From Yersinia enterocolitica (lineage in GTDB: Bacteria; Pseudomonadota; Gammaproteobacteria; Enterobacterales; Enterobacteriaceae): 64,000 nt of DNA. Both the position numbers and the translations under genes were made by a program. Shown in pieces: positions 9,678-19,493 of the stretch (the stretch's first letter is position 1; the number at the start of each line of letters is the position of its first letter). The stretch spans positions 3,782,001-3,846,000 of the forward strand of contig NBTC02000002.1 of NCBI GenBank assembly GCA_002082245.2, written 5' to 3'. Below the pieces are notes generated by a model that ran no database searches, was not told where the DNA came from, and saw only the letters and a list, made by a program, of their open reading frames with translations.

Positions 9678-12600
9678 TTAGCCTCGCGTCACACCGGCTA
9701 CGGCATTTTTCTGTTCGGAGCCACCATGAGCGCCTAGCAGCGGTGTTTTGCCTTCCATCATTTCACTGACGCCACCACCAATTATCTCGGTAACTTTAGA
9801 CGATGCATTTACTCTCGCTCCGCCCTGGGTGTGTTTGCCGTTGATATCCTGTAATTCCAGACCATTGGTTTGTAAGTTTACATCGCTGTCTCTATTGGTT
9901 ATTTTTCCACCGATTAGTTCAGTTTTACCGGCTACGTTCAAATTAACTGACTGTGTGCCGCTAATGGCTGATTGTTCTTCAACCGCTTTATTTTCAACGA
10001 CTTCCACTTCAACTTTAGCTTTGCCGCTGCCACCTTTGACTTGTTCATCCTGAACATTACTTTTGATTTTTTTGCCTGCTGCTTTGGCACCTTTCTGCCA
10101 CCATTTATCTTCGGTTTCTGCTTCTTCCTTAGACTCGGTTAGCGTTTCATTGCTCCCCTTTTTGGTATAGCTGAGGGGTTGTACGTTATCTTCTTCTTTA
10201 GAACCAAAGTAGCTTGAAACTTGGTCATATTGCTTTTTAACTTTATCGAATAACTTATTGGATTTAGTGGTCAGGGTTTTTTTCACTTTATCCGAGCCGA
10301 TTGGGGTCGCATCGGCTACCTGATTAATCATACTGTCTTGTTTCTCGTTACTGTGATTGAAACTCAAGCCAGTGTTGACATTAACTTCCTGTCGGACATC
10401 TTCACGGCTTTGCACTTTCAAGTTACCGCCGATAGTGCCAGTAATATCATTAGCTTTGAGCATAGCACCCGCCAGAGCAGTGTCTTTGGCGCTATTCAGG
10501 GCGATATTGTTGCTATTGATATGGGTGTTTTGTTGCATTACAGCATTCAGTTTTTCAACACCGACATCCAATTTAGCGCTGATATTATGGAGTTTTTCGC
10601 TACTTTGCTTGTCGACCACCCCTTTATCATCTTTATTGAAAGAGCTATTTTGGTTGCCATTGGCGCCGGCTGTGAAGTTCCAGTTGTTTTTGTGTTCCTG
10701 GTCTTGTGCTGACTCCAGCATGATGCCGCCATTATCTGCCGTCAGTGTGGTTTGCTGGCTGGTGATATTGGCATTTTGCATATGGATGGCTTGGTTATCG
10801 TGACCGCCAGCTTTAATGTTGACTGCGCCATTGCTGTTAATCACACTGCCTTGATGTTTGGTGGCTGACTCGTCTTTATTAGCAACGTTAACTTCTGCGC
10901 CTGCCTTTATCCCTTTACCATTTTTATCGGTACCACTGCTTGTACTCATACCCGCATTGGCACTGGCTGACCAGGTCATATCCTGCTTCGACCCCTGTGA
11001 TTGCGCGGCCAGAATATCGACTTTGCCACCGGCTGCCAGCAGAATATCACCGGTAGCTTGTTCTTTACTGTCGAACGAGGTGCCGGTGAGTGTCAAATCT
11101 TTCCCTGCATTCAGCTCAATACCTTGCTGGCCTTGCAGATGACTGACTTGGGCAACGGAGGTACTGCTTTGCCCCTTACTGTTACCGCCACCTAAACCGG
11201 CACCGAAGTTTTTACTGCCGACGTTAGTACCAAGGTTCGCTTTGGCATTAGCCTCAACGTTATTATGGTTTTCACTGGTGTGGTTAGTGACTTGATCAAA
11301 AACAATATTACCGCCTGCGCTAACCGTAGTTTTGCCACTACCTGCATTGATATTTGTGCCTTGATAGCTCGCATCCTGTTTCACATTGATATTGACGCCA
11401 TTTGCTGCGTTCATGCTACCAACTTGCGCAATTTCACCTTTTATATGCTGATCTGTCGATCCCCCTTTGCCCTTACCATCAAGGGTAATGTCTTTGCCTG
11501 TAGAGGTGTAAACTCGAATATCTGCTTCGCCGAAGGTTTCTGTAACATGTTGGTCAACACGATTAACGGTAGCTTCAAAGGTATGACGCGATGCATCCAG
11601 CGTAATGGCTCCTTTGTCCGCTTGATATTTTGTGCCTTGATCTTTGACTTCGCCGTTGGCATTGAGCGCGATGTTACCGCCTTTGATTGATGTTACGACA
11701 GATTGGTTACTGTTGAGGTGGGTCTCTTTGGTTCCACCTTTAGCCGCAAGATCTATCCCAGCGTTAGGCGCGCCCACTTCGCCTACCGCTTCAACCATGC
11801 CGCCAATATCCAGTTTTTGCCCATCGGCTATCACTTTTTCAACCGGGCGGGTCACTTCGCCATAAGCAATATTGGCCTCATAACCGACATCAACCTTGGT
11901 GGTTTTGGTATGCGTTTTTTCACTATTCTCAGCGGCCAGATTATGGATATTATTGCCCTGAGCCTGATAAGCGCCACCGACGTTATGGTCCGTTCCCTGA
12001 TTGGTGACGTCTTGTGTTGCGGTGATATTCAGATTACCCGCTACCTGTGAACCCGAGACCACGGAGGTTGATTTGTCAGTGCTGGTTTGGGTATCTTCGT
12101 AGCCTACGTTTACACCACTGCCGGCTTTATCCATGCCGCCGGTGTAGTGGAAATCAACCCCAACGGTTTCTTTGGTTTTATTGCTGGAGAGAGTGTCTTG
12201 CGTAGCGACAAATGAAACATTTTCGCCTTTAATTTCTGCATCGCCTTTGGTGGCAGTGATGTTAGAGCCGATAAATGTGATGTCTTTTTGGGCGTCCAGT
12301 TTGACTGTGCCACCTTGCAGTGACGCAGCGTGATTTTTGATGCTGTCAGTTTTTTCGCTCTCACTGCTGTGATTCAGTTTCAAACCTGCCTGGTATTGGT
12401 TGTTACCATCATCGCTGGTAAAGCCCGAGATAGTAAGTTTGCTTTTCTGCTCATCAATTTTCTGTTGGGCTTGAGCGGCTTTAACATTAACTTCACCTAG
12501 CGTTTCAATACCCAGTTCACCGGCACTTGCTACCATACTGCCAATAACATCAACATTATCTTTACTGATTATTTTGAGATTAGCATCTGACGCTAATTCG

Positions 12601-14531
12601 CTGCCGATAACTTTTTCATCGCTATTATTGGCTTTATGGGAACTGCCAGTAATATTAAAGGCGACACCGGTACGCTCATCAATTTTAGTGGTGGTGGTAC
12701 TAATGGCGTTATCAATCTTAATGCCGCCTTGATCTGCCTGAATATAACCATCTTTGGTACCTTTGACTTGACTGCCGGTAATGGAAACACCTTTATTACC
12801 TATAACTAGAATTGTTCCATCAGCGATTATTTCAGAACGGTGATTGGTTTCTGCATTCTTATTGTTGTTATTATGATCGATACCCCCTAGCCCTAAATTT
12901 TGTTCATTTTTACCATTTGTTGTTTTCTGATTTTTGGTCTTTTCCACATCAATCTTGACTTCATTGGCATTGATTAATAAATCGCCGCCAGCTGATGCCT
13001 TAACACCATTGCCGGTAATTTTTCCTTCTGCCGTTAAACCCAAATTCCCATCGGCTTGTAGCATGGTTTTATTGAGTGTTTGAGTGTTTTCTTTATTGTC
13101 CCAAGATTTATCCTCTCTCATTTGCACATAGTTATGGCCTTTTTCATGCTTTGAGCTTTGTTCAATCTGGCCTTTGAGTTGTAAATCTTTTTCCGCTTTG
13201 ACTGAAAGATTATCGCCTGCCCTTACAGAAGAGCTTGATAATTTTATATCCCCTTTGGTTGATTTAAGAAAGATGTTATTCTCCGCAATAATAGTGGTTC
13301 CAATAACTGTTTGTTGTTGGTTTTTATTATCTTCAGATTTGCTCCAGTTATGTAGCCCCCACCCACCCTTTTCTGAATAGCCATTGGCCTGTGTATTAGT
13401 GAGTTTCTCTGTATCCAGTTTAATATCCCCACCTTGAATAGTGATGTTTTTACCATCAATGATGGCGGCACTAAGATGATTTTTTTTCTTGGCAATAATT
13501 GAAATATTTGCGCCTTTAATTTTGGTGCGTTTGAGTGTCTGTGTTGTCGAACCGCCAGAAGATGATTCAATAATATCGCCTGAAGTAAAGATATCACCGG
13601 CGCTGACTGTGATATCTTTACCGCTTAAGTTGGCGGGGGTCGGGTTATAATTCAAATTTGGATCGGAATCAACATCAAGATTCAATCTTCCCGGTGTTAA
13701 AATTTCTATCGAGTCACGGGCAGAATACCCACTTGACATATTTACCCCATTACCTTCTGCGGTGTTAACAATACGAATTCTATTGGCCTGCATACCACCA
13801 AATATTTTACTGTCGTATGCTGAATCCACATATTTTTGTGATTCTAATATCTCCCCGTCAACGCTAACTTTATTTTTCCCGAGGATGATGTTAATGCTCT
13901 CTCTGGAGTCTACATCTCCCAGCATATTAATACGTGGCGCAATTAAGTCTATTGGCCCAACTGTTGATATATAACCTGTTATATTTAATAAATTGGTGTT
14001 ATTGCGAGTATCAAAGCCTTGTAAATTACCTTGATCTACTAGCGGATTACCGACTACCAGTGAGTTTCGATTGGTATTAATAAAACCACAGCTATTACAG
14101 GTAATTCCATTAGGGTTAGCCAGAATATAGTCAGCTGCCATGCCAAAGACTTCCTGCTTACCTAATAATAATGAAGGGTTACGGCTGATAACCTCATTCA
14201 AAATAATACTGGCTGCTTGACCATTTAAGTTCTGGTTGGCAGATAATTGCCCGACAAGTTGTGATTGACCGGTACTGAGAGAGTTATTAAGCACGGCTCC
14301 CGCTTTGTTAACGTTAAATTCATTATATTGGTTATGTGATAACCCCGATGCTGAGGGTTTTACGATATCGATGACTGGGACGCCATTTACCGTATTAATT
14401 GCTGGATTGTGGGCAGGATCACCGGCACCGACAATCCCAGCAGCATAACAGGTGGCCACTGATACTGAAATAATAGCAACGGCTGCCGCCAGCTTTCCTG
14501 CCGGGGAGAGCTTGAACTTATTTTGTTTCAT
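9678..14531 (-). CDS. Filamentous hemagglutinin-like exoprotein, TpsA of a two-partner secretion system
   Basis: This is a large secreted adhesin or hemolysin-like protein expected to cross the outer membrane through the TpsB encoded just upstream. It has 1617 residues. A signal peptide covers about residues 1-31 (basic MKQNKFKLSPAGK, hydrophobic core, end near CYAAG). The TPS secretion domain follows, with the conserved NEVI (112-115) and NPNGI (139-143) motifs and the cysteine pair CNSC (145-148). The rest is beta-helix repeats rich in Gly, Asn, Lys and Thr, such as recurring ITVSAGDIF-, GDIKLSSS- and TVSAGGNIV-like units. No VENN pretoxin motif or distinct C-terminal toxin domain is visible, and no immunity-like gene follows, so contact-dependent inhibition is unlikely. 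The C-terminus is short and polar (KNAVAGVTRG). Adhesion versus hemolysis cannot be told from sequence alone. Confidence 0.93.
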   Translation of the reverse strand: MKQNKFKLSPAGKLAAAVAIISVSVATCYAAGIVGAGDPAHNPAINTVNGVPVIDIVKPSASGLSHNQYNEFNVNKAGAVLNNSLSTGQSQLVGQLSANQNLNGQAASIILNEVISRNPSLLLGKQEVFGMAADYILANPNGITCNSCGFINTNRNSLVVGNPLVDQGNLQGFDTRNNTNLLNITGYISTVGPIDLIAPRINMLGDVDSRESINIILGKNKVSVDGEILESQKYVDSAYDSKIFGGMQANRIRIVNTAEGNGVNMSSGYSARDSIEILTPGRLNLDVDSDPNLNYNPTPANLSGKDITVSAGDIFTSGDIIESSSGGSTTQTLKRTKIKGANISIIAKKKNHLSAAIIDGKNITIQGGDIKLDTEKLTNTQANGYSEKGGWGLHNWSKSEDNKNQQQTVIGTTIIAENNIFLKSTKGDIKLSSSSVRAGDNLSVKAEKDLQLKGQIEQSSKHEKGHNYVQMREDKSWDNKENTQTLNKTMLQADGNLGLTAEGKITGNGVKASAGGDLLINANEVKIDVEKTKNQKTTNGKNEQNLGLGGIDHNNNNKNAETNHRSEIIADGTILVIGNKGVSITGSQVKGTKDGYIQADQGGIKIDNAISTTTTKIDERTGVAFNITGSSHKANNSDEKVIGSELASDANLKIISKDNVDVIGSMVASAGELGIETLGEVNVKAAQAQQKIDEQKSKLTISGFTSDDGNNQYQAGLKLNHSSESEKTDSIKNHAASLQGGTVKLDAQKDITFIGSNITATKGDAEIKGENVSFVATQDTLSSNKTKETVGVDFHYTGGMDKAGSGVNVGYEDTQTSTDKSTSVVSGSQVAGNLNITATQDVTNQGTDHNVGGAYQAQGNNIHNLAAENSEKTHTKTTKVDVGYEANIAYGEVTRPVEKVIADGQKLDIGGMVEAVGEVGAPNAGIDLAAKGGTKETHLNSNQSVVTSIKGGNIALNANGEVKDQGTKYQADKGAITLDASRHTFEATVNRVDQHVTETFGEADIRVYTSTGKDITLDGKGKGGSTDQHIKGEIAQVGSMNAANGVNINVKQDASYQGTNINAGSGKTTVSAGGNIVFDQVTNHTSENHNNVEANAKANLGTNVGSKNFGAGLGGGNSKGQSSTSVAQVSHLQGQQGIELNAGKDLTLTGTSFDSKEQATGDILLAAGGKVDILAAQSQGSKQDMTWSASANAGMSTSSGTDKNGKGIKAGAEVNVANKDESATKHQGSVINSNGAVNIKAGGHDNQAIHMQNANITSQQTTLTADNGGIMLESAQDQEHKNNWNFTAGANGNQNSSFNKDDKGVVDKQSSEKLHNISAKLDVGVEKLNAVMQQNTHINSNNIALNSAKDTALAGAMLKANDITGTIGGNLKVQSREDVRQEVNVNTGLSFNHSNEKQDSMINQVADATPIGSDKVKKTLTTKSNKLFDKVKKQYDQVSSYFGSKEEDNVQPLSYTKKGSNETLTESKEEAETEDKWWQKGAKAAGKKIKSNVQDEQVKGGSGKAKVEVEVVENKAVEEQSAISGTQSVNLNVAGKTELIGGKITNRDSDVNLQTNGLELQDINGKHTQGGARVNASSKVTEIIGGGVSEMMEGKTPLLGAHGGSEQKNAVAGVTRG

Positions 14532-14600
14532 TTTTACTTCTCCATTTTTGTCATATAGTTTGGTATTGATAAAAATTGGCTTTCGCTGGCAGCGGATTAA

Positions 14601-16271
14601 TTAAAAGGAATAAGAGAAGCGCGCCAGAATCTGAGTAGGGTCTTTATTCTCTGTTTTACCGGACAATAAGTGGCCACGGCTGGCTTCAATATCCAGTTTG
14701 ATATCGCGGTAACTGAGATTGATGCCGGCACTTAACCCCATAGCACTGCTCCAGCCTGGCGATGATTGTTGTATACGACCCACATCTGCCCCTAACCGCG
14801 GGGTTAGGGTGGTGTTGCCGAGTGTAAAGTTGCGCGACAAGGTATTCTGGAGATACCAGCCTCGATCCGCCGATAAGGTATTGCGACTAAAGCCACGAAT
14901 AGCGTTGCTGTCGGTGACGCTCAACCATTCAACGCCCGGTAATCGGTCACGGGTGTATTGGCCATAGAACTGATTGCTAAACAGATAGAAATCATCAAAC
15001 AGTTTGAAATATTGATTGGAAGTCACAGCGGCTTTAGCTTTGGTGAATTGGCTGTCTTGATAGCTGGCTGATATGTTTTGATCTGCACCCAATAAGGATA
15101 ATCCCTGTTCAATGCTGACATTCACATTGAATATGCCGGTGGGCAGGATGTGCAGATGATTAATACCTAATTCAAATACCGTCAGTGTCGGGCTGCTGAC
15201 GGCGATTTTCTGTTCGTTAAAGTAGTTTTCAGCCTGTTTATAGGTTAGTTGTGCGCTTAAGCCATTAATTTGGTCTTGGTCGCGATAGAAAACATAATCG
15301 GTGCGTAAGCCATGCTGCTGGGTTTTACCTTGTAGTTCGATGGTATTGAATTGTAACTGCACCGGATAAAGGTATTCGGAATAACTGCCAAACCCACTAA
15401 AGGTCAATGCGCCATAAGGAACGGAATAAAACAGTGAATAGGCGCGGCTATGGTTTTTCTGTGGATTATCGGTGGTACTGCTGATATTTAAGCTGAGAGA
15501 ATCTGATAACCCAAGGGGGTTATCGAAAGAAAATGCATTGCGGCTTAACCATTTACCGGTACTTTTATTACCATAATTATCCAGGGATGTTGTCAGATGC
15601 CAGGGTTTTGACCGGATATTACTCAATCTGAGAATTGAGCCGCCCGCCTCTTTTCCTGGTAAAATATCAACAGTTATTTTATTGGAGGGTAAACGGTTAG
15701 CTTGATCGAGCCCTTGGTCGAGTTGTTTAATATTTAATGGTTCCCCGATCATATTGGGGAAAACATTTTCACCGTTTAATTCTGGGTCAACACTTTCGAT
15801 GCTCTCAATAAAACCTTCAGTTACATCGAAACCCAATTCGCCCTCGTTATCGGGAGGAATAAACTGGACGCGGGCGGTAATATAACCTTTGTTAAGATAA
15901 AGTTGAGTGAGTTCACGCGCCAACAGATTAATGTTTTCGCTACCAATACATTGCTCCGGTATTGGGCTTAAAGTCTCTAAATCCGCCTCAGTCAATAAGG
16001 TAATACCCTGAATATAGACGCCGCTAATGGGAAGACATTGCGCGTTATCATCTAATTCAGGTGCACTATTTTCGGGCGTTTCTATCTCTGCCTCAGGCTG
16101 TTTAACATGAGGCAGACGACGCTCTTCTATTAAGTGATTAATTTCAGTGCTGCTGTTCTGTAAGTTCTGGCGTGATTCATTGATCGGAGAGGGAATATCT
16201 ACCCCCGGAGTCATGTTAGCGTGAGCGCCCGTGCTCAATAAAAAACATAATGCGGTACGTTTTTTTATCAT
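14601..16271 (-). CDS. ShlB/FhaC-family outer membrane transporter, TpsB
   Basis: This outer-membrane beta-barrel is the expected exporter of the adjacent TpsA. It has 556 residues, typical for the family (about 550-590). An N-terminal signal peptide (about 1-19, ending near GAHA) is followed by a charged linker. POTRA domains cover roughly residues 75-230 (ISGVYIQGITLL, then YLNKGYITARVQFIP). A C-terminal barrel ends in FSYSF, with the terminal phenylalanine typical of outer-membrane proteins. The conserved barrel-lid motif appears as IRGF at 458-461 (VRGY/F in family members). It is the first gene of the pair, 69 bp upstream of tpsA on the same strand, so the two form an operon. Confidence 0.94.
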   Translation of the reverse strand: MIKKRTALCFLLSTGAHANMTPGVDIPSPINESRQNLQNSSTEINHLIEERRLPHVKQPEAEIETPENSAPELDDNAQCLPISGVYIQGITLLTEADLETLSPIPEQCIGSENINLLARELTQLYLNKGYITARVQFIPPDNEGELGFDVTEGFIESIESVDPELNGENVFPNMIGEPLNIKQLDQGLDQANRLPSNKITVDILPGKEAGGSILRLSNIRSKPWHLTTSLDNYGNKSTGKWLSRNAFSFDNPLGLSDSLSLNISSTTDNPQKNHSRAYSLFYSVPYGALTFSGFGSYSEYLYPVQLQFNTIELQGKTQQHGLRTDYVFYRDQDQINGLSAQLTYKQAENYFNEQKIAVSSPTLTVFELGINHLHILPTGIFNVNVSIEQGLSLLGADQNISASYQDSQFTKAKAAVTSNQYFKLFDDFYLFSNQFYGQYTRDRLPGVEWLSVTDSNAIRGFSRNTLSADRGWYLQNTLSRNFTLGNTTLTPRLGADVGRIQQSSPGWSSAMGLSAGINLSYRDIKLDIEASRGHLLSGKTENKDPTQILARFSYSF

Positions 16272-16566
16272 GATGTTTGTGGGGGGAATTTCCTGGGTAT
16301 AACGCGATGAGTGGACCCAGTACTTTCCGTCCTTGAGTCAAATTTACGGGCAGCACTATTACCGTCCCTAAAGAGTAGAGACGGCGGATTGAGGATAATA
16401 ATTAAGGAATATTCAGAGAGAAGGGAAAGATAATAATTTTTTAATATTAAGCGGTTATTGAGTGACTGTTTTCAGAATTATTTTAAATATTATCAGGGTA
16501 ATGCTGGGTGTTATTGATGTTGTTTTTCTGTCTAAAGCGGGGAATAAAAAGAAACAGAAAAATTGA
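16272..16566. other. AT-rich upstream region of the tpsBA operon
   Basis: This non-coding DNA must carry the tpsBA promoter. It is A+T-rich and has two GATAATAATT repeats (about 16396-16405 and 16430-16439) that resemble Fur-box hexamers without making a full 19-bp palindrome. No credible ORF was found. Confidence 0.4.
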
Positions 16567-16591
16567 AAATGCCCGAATGGTTCGGGCATTT
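16567..16591 (-). terminator. Terminator of the BASS transporter gene
   Basis: Read on the minus strand, AAATGCCCGAA pairs with TTCGGGCATTT around a 3-base loop and runs into TTCAATTTTTC. It lies just after the stop of the 16605-17528 gene. Confidence 0.75.
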
Positions 16592-16604
16592 ATACTCTTT
16601 GGTA

Positions 16605-17528
16605 TTACTTTTTATCTTTCTCTACTGGTTTACCTGACCAGTAGCCCGCCAGTAGTGAACCGGAGAGGTTATGCCAGACCGAGAACAATGCGCCGGGTAG
16701 GGCAGCCAGTGGCGAGAAGTAAATTTTACCCAACGTAGCCGCGAGTCCTGAGTTTTGCATACCGACTTCAATGGCCAGTGTGCGGCAGGTAGATTCATCA
16801 AAGCCGAACAGTTTCCCGCCCCAGTAACCACTTAACAGGCCAATACCGTTATGCAGGATAACCGCAATAATCACCACGAAACCCACTGAAGCGATATGAC
16901 TCTGGCTACCGGCGACCACGCCACTAATGATAGCGACAATACAGACCATCGACATCGCCGGTAGATAAGGCTCAATGCGTTTCACCGTTTTAGTAAAGGT
17001 GTGATGGATAATCAGCCCTGCGCTAATAGGGATGACCACGATTTGCAGAATACTTTTCAGCATTCCCACGACGTCAACACTGATGGTGGCGTCGACATAT
17101 AAACGGGTCAGTAATGGCGTGGCAAAAACCCCCACCAGGGTAGAAACCGCAGAGATGGTCACTGATAACGCGACATCTCCTTTGGCCAGATAAATCATCA
17201 CATTAGATGCTGTCCCACTGGCAACGCTGCCTACCAGTACCATACCGGCAGACAAGTCCGGTGGCATACGGAATAGTATCGCCAGAATCCAGGCAGTGAG
17301 CGGCATAATCAGATAATGCAGGAAAGTTGCCGCGGCTACCGGTGCTGGGCGCGAGAGTACACGCTTGAAATCATCCAGCCGCAGAGTGACCCCCATAGCA
17401 AACATGATCAACATTAGTAACGGGGCGACATAAGGCCCGATACCGATAAAGGTGGTCGGGCGGAAATAGGCCGCGACTGACAGCAGCAGCGCCCACAGCG
17501 GGAACAGCCGGGTGATTTTTACTAACAT
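16605..17528 (-). CDS. Bile acid:sodium symporter (BASS) family transporter, PanS-like
   Basis: This inner-membrane secondary transporter belongs to the bile acid:Na+ symporter family. The 307-residue protein is hydrophobic with about nine or ten membrane segments. The SBF family features are seen: [19 protein letters not shown] (about 36-54), and [19 protein letters not shown] (about 99-117) holding the conserved substrate-site region. A second crossover region follows at [18 protein letters not shown] near 260. PanS of Salmonella, a ketopantoate transporter, is in this family, but the substrate cannot be settled here. The gene stands alone, with lysC 155 bp upstream on the same strand and its own terminator downstream. 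The start follows AAGGAC. Confidence 0.88.
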   Translation of the reverse strand: MLVKITRLFPLWALLLSVAAYFRPTTFIGIGPYVAPLLMLIMFAMGVTLRLDDFKRVLSRPAPVAAATFLHYLIMPLTAWILAILFRMPPDLSAGMVLVGSVASGTASNVMIYLAKGDVALSVTISAVSTLVGVFATPLLTRLYVDATISVDVVGMLKSILQIVVIPISAGLIIHHTFTKTVKRIEPYLPAMSMVCIVAIISGVVAGSQSHIASVGFVVIIAVILHNGIGLLSGYWGGKLFGFDESTCRTLAIEVGMQNSGLAATLGKIYFSPLAALPGALFSVWHNLSGSLLAGYWSGKPVEKDKK

Positions 17529-17683
17529 GAAGCGAAAGTCCTTAGTCGTCAGTGTCAGATATAAGAAAACCGGACGAAATCGCCCGGTCAGTGTTATCAG
17601 CTTGTTGTTGTTAGCAGTGTATAGTTAGTTTTTACTCTGACTCAAGCCGTGTTATTCAAACAGCGTATTATTCAAATAAATTG

Positions 17684-19069
17684 TTACTCAAACAGATTGT
17701 GATGCAGGGTTTGCACCACTTTTTCAGCATCATTCCCTGGCACTAGGAAGCACAGGTTATGGCTGCTGGCGCCATAGCAAATCATGCGGATATTGAATGG
17801 GTCAAGGACACCGAATACTTCCTTACCGACGCCACAAGCTTGTGACAGGTTATTGCCGATAATCGCTACCAACGCCAGATTCTCTTCCACTTCAACCCGA
17901 CATAGTGAGGAGAGTTCAGTCAGCAGTGAGGTAGTCAGCAGACTGCCTGCCGTTGATGTCGAGCCTGTAGTATCGAGAGTTAGTGCGACACTCACCTCAG
18001 AGGTGGTTATCAAATCAACTGAAATATTGTGGCGCGCCAGAATATTAAATACTTCCGCCAGAAAACCACGTGCATGCAACATATTCAGGCTATGTAAGGT
18101 CAGCAGCGTCTGTTTGCGGCGCAATGCCAAGGCACGGAACAGTGGTGGACTCTCGGTTTCATTACAGACTAAGGTGCCGCCAGCCGCTGGGTCTTTGCTT
18201 GAGCCGACAAACACTGGAATATCACTGCGCACGGCTGGCAGCAGGGTGGCCGGATGCAAGACTTTGGCACCAAATGTCGCCATTTCAGCCGCTTCTTCGA
18301 AAGCAATTTTATCGATGCGTTTTGCTGCCGGAACCACCCGTGGATCGGTGGTATAAATCCCAGGGACATCTGTCCAGATATCAATGCGGCCAACATTCAG
18401 TGCTTCACCCAGTAACGCGGCGGTGTAATCGCTACCGCCACGGCCAAGGGTAGTGGTGCGCCCTTTGCTTTCACTGCCGATAAAGCCTTGTGTGACAACA
18501 ATGGCCTGCGCGATACGCGGGGCCAATTGCGTTTGAGCTAATTCAGACAGCAATTGGGTATCCGGTTCAGCACGACCAAAACGGTCATTGGTTCGCATGA
18601 TTTTACGTACATCAAACCATTCCACTGCCACCTGACGCTGGCGTATTAGCTCGACAAACAGCAGTGTAGACATCAATTCGCCGTGACTCACCAGTTCATC
18701 GGTTAACGCCGCAGACGTTGCCAGACTGGCCGCTTCAGACAGCATGGCGATGTTTTCCAGCATGCGTTCAATTTCATCGCGGATAACCACCGGATTGCCG
18801 AGTTTGGCTAGAATATCGGATTGAATTCGACTAATTTCTGCTAAATGAAGTTCACGCTTTTCAGGCTCACAGCCATCGGCAAGGGCGACCAACAGATTGG
18901 TAATTCCAGCCGAAGCTGACAAGATAACCAAACGAACGTCCGGGTTCGATAAAACCACATCGGCGCTGCGACTCATGGCAGCAAAATCTGCCACGCTGGT
19001 GCCACCAAATTTGGCAACCACGGTCGCAGAAGGGGCGCTGCGGCTCTGCTGGGGTGCTGCTTGAATCAT
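17684..19069 (-). CDS. lysC: Lysine-sensitive aspartokinase III
   Basis: LysC phosphorylates aspartate, the first step of lysine, threonine, methionine and diaminopimelate synthesis, and is inhibited by lysine. It has 461 residues against 449 in E. coli; the difference is mainly a Ser/Gln-rich N-terminal extension before VVAKFGGTSVADF (kinase motif at about 17-29). The kinase core includes TTLGRGGSDYTAALL (about 208-222). Two C-terminal ACT domains follow LLTLHSLNMLHARGFLAEVF. ATG 19069 follows CGAGG with a T-rich spacer. A sigma70-type promoter fits at 19132-19160 and gives a leader of only about 55 nt, too short for a lysine riboswitch. Confidence 0.97.
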   Translation of the reverse strand: MIQAAPQQSRSAPSATVVAKFGGTSVADFAAMSRSADVVLSNPDVRLVILSASAGITNLLVALADGCEPEKRELHLAEISRIQSDILAKLGNPVVIRDEIERMLENIAMLSEAASLATSAALTDELVSHGELMSTLLFVELIRQRQVAVEWFDVRKIMRTNDRFGRAEPDTQLLSELAQTQLAPRIAQAIVVTQGFIGSESKGRTTTLGRGGSDYTAALLGEALNVGRIDIWTDVPGIYTTDPRVVPAAKRIDKIAFEEAAEMATFGAKVLHPATLLPAVRSDIPVFVGSSKDPAAGGTLVCNETESPPLFRALALRRKQTLLTLHSLNMLHARGFLAEVFNILARHNISVDLITTSEVSVALTLDTTGSTSTAGSLLTTSLLTELSSLCRVEVEENLALVAIIGNNLSQACGVGKEVFGVLDPFNIRMICYGASSHNLCFLVPGNDAEKVVQTLHHNLFE

Positions 19070-19089
19070 CTAAAAAAACCTCGTATCAG

Positions 19090-19160
19090 GGATGCCATCT
19101 TGGAGGGCATCAGTATTTATCTCTGTACAAGGAAATAACGGGTTATCGACTTTCTGTCAA
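19090..19160 (-). promoter_or_regulatory. Predicted lysC promoter and short leader
   Basis: On the minus strand, TTGACA (19155-19160) and TATTTC (19132-19137) are 17 bp apart. The transcript would start near 19125. The leader holds a small hairpin, GATGCC pairing with GGCATC (19091-19111). None of the conserved lysine riboswitch core was recognised. Confidence 0.6.
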
Positions 19161-19223
19161 TGAAATGGCTATGAGGTATTTTCATCTTTAATAATATGCG
19201 CTGTGATATCACTAAATTGACTA

Positions 19224-19335
19224 TTCCCTTGGTACTTGAAGCTGCTGGAGTGTTAGCTACGTTCACTTACCCGAGTAAGCTCATCGGGATGCGTTTGCTT
19301 GCTGCCTACCTGCCACTACCATTACTTTGGCAATA
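19224..19335. repeat. ERIC element (slightly shortened) between lysC and pgi
   Basis: About 110 bp, from CCTTGGTACTTGAAGCTGCTGG to GCCTACCTGCCACTACCATT. The central palindrome is shortened to ACCCGAGTAAGCTCATCGGG. Confidence 0.8.
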
Positions 19336-19493
19336 GATACTGTTAGACAATGACACACTGCGAAAACAGGGATGAGATCAAGTGTTGTTTCGAGAGATAG
19401 CACCTATCGCAAGAAAAGAGATCTCAATCACACCCGAACAGGATACAATTAACCCATTCGTTTCATTATCCTTAAGCCTAGAAGAGCGCCGCT

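Noticed and set aside
9678..9900. Possible CDI toxin/immunity end of tpsA
   Set aside because: No VENN motif, no distinct C-terminal domain, and the next gene downstream is metH on the other strand.
9748..12050. Several 70-150 codon frames on the strand opposite tpsA
   Set aside because: Antisense to a repeat-rich gene; sequences are low-complexity and lack starts with ribosome-binding sites.
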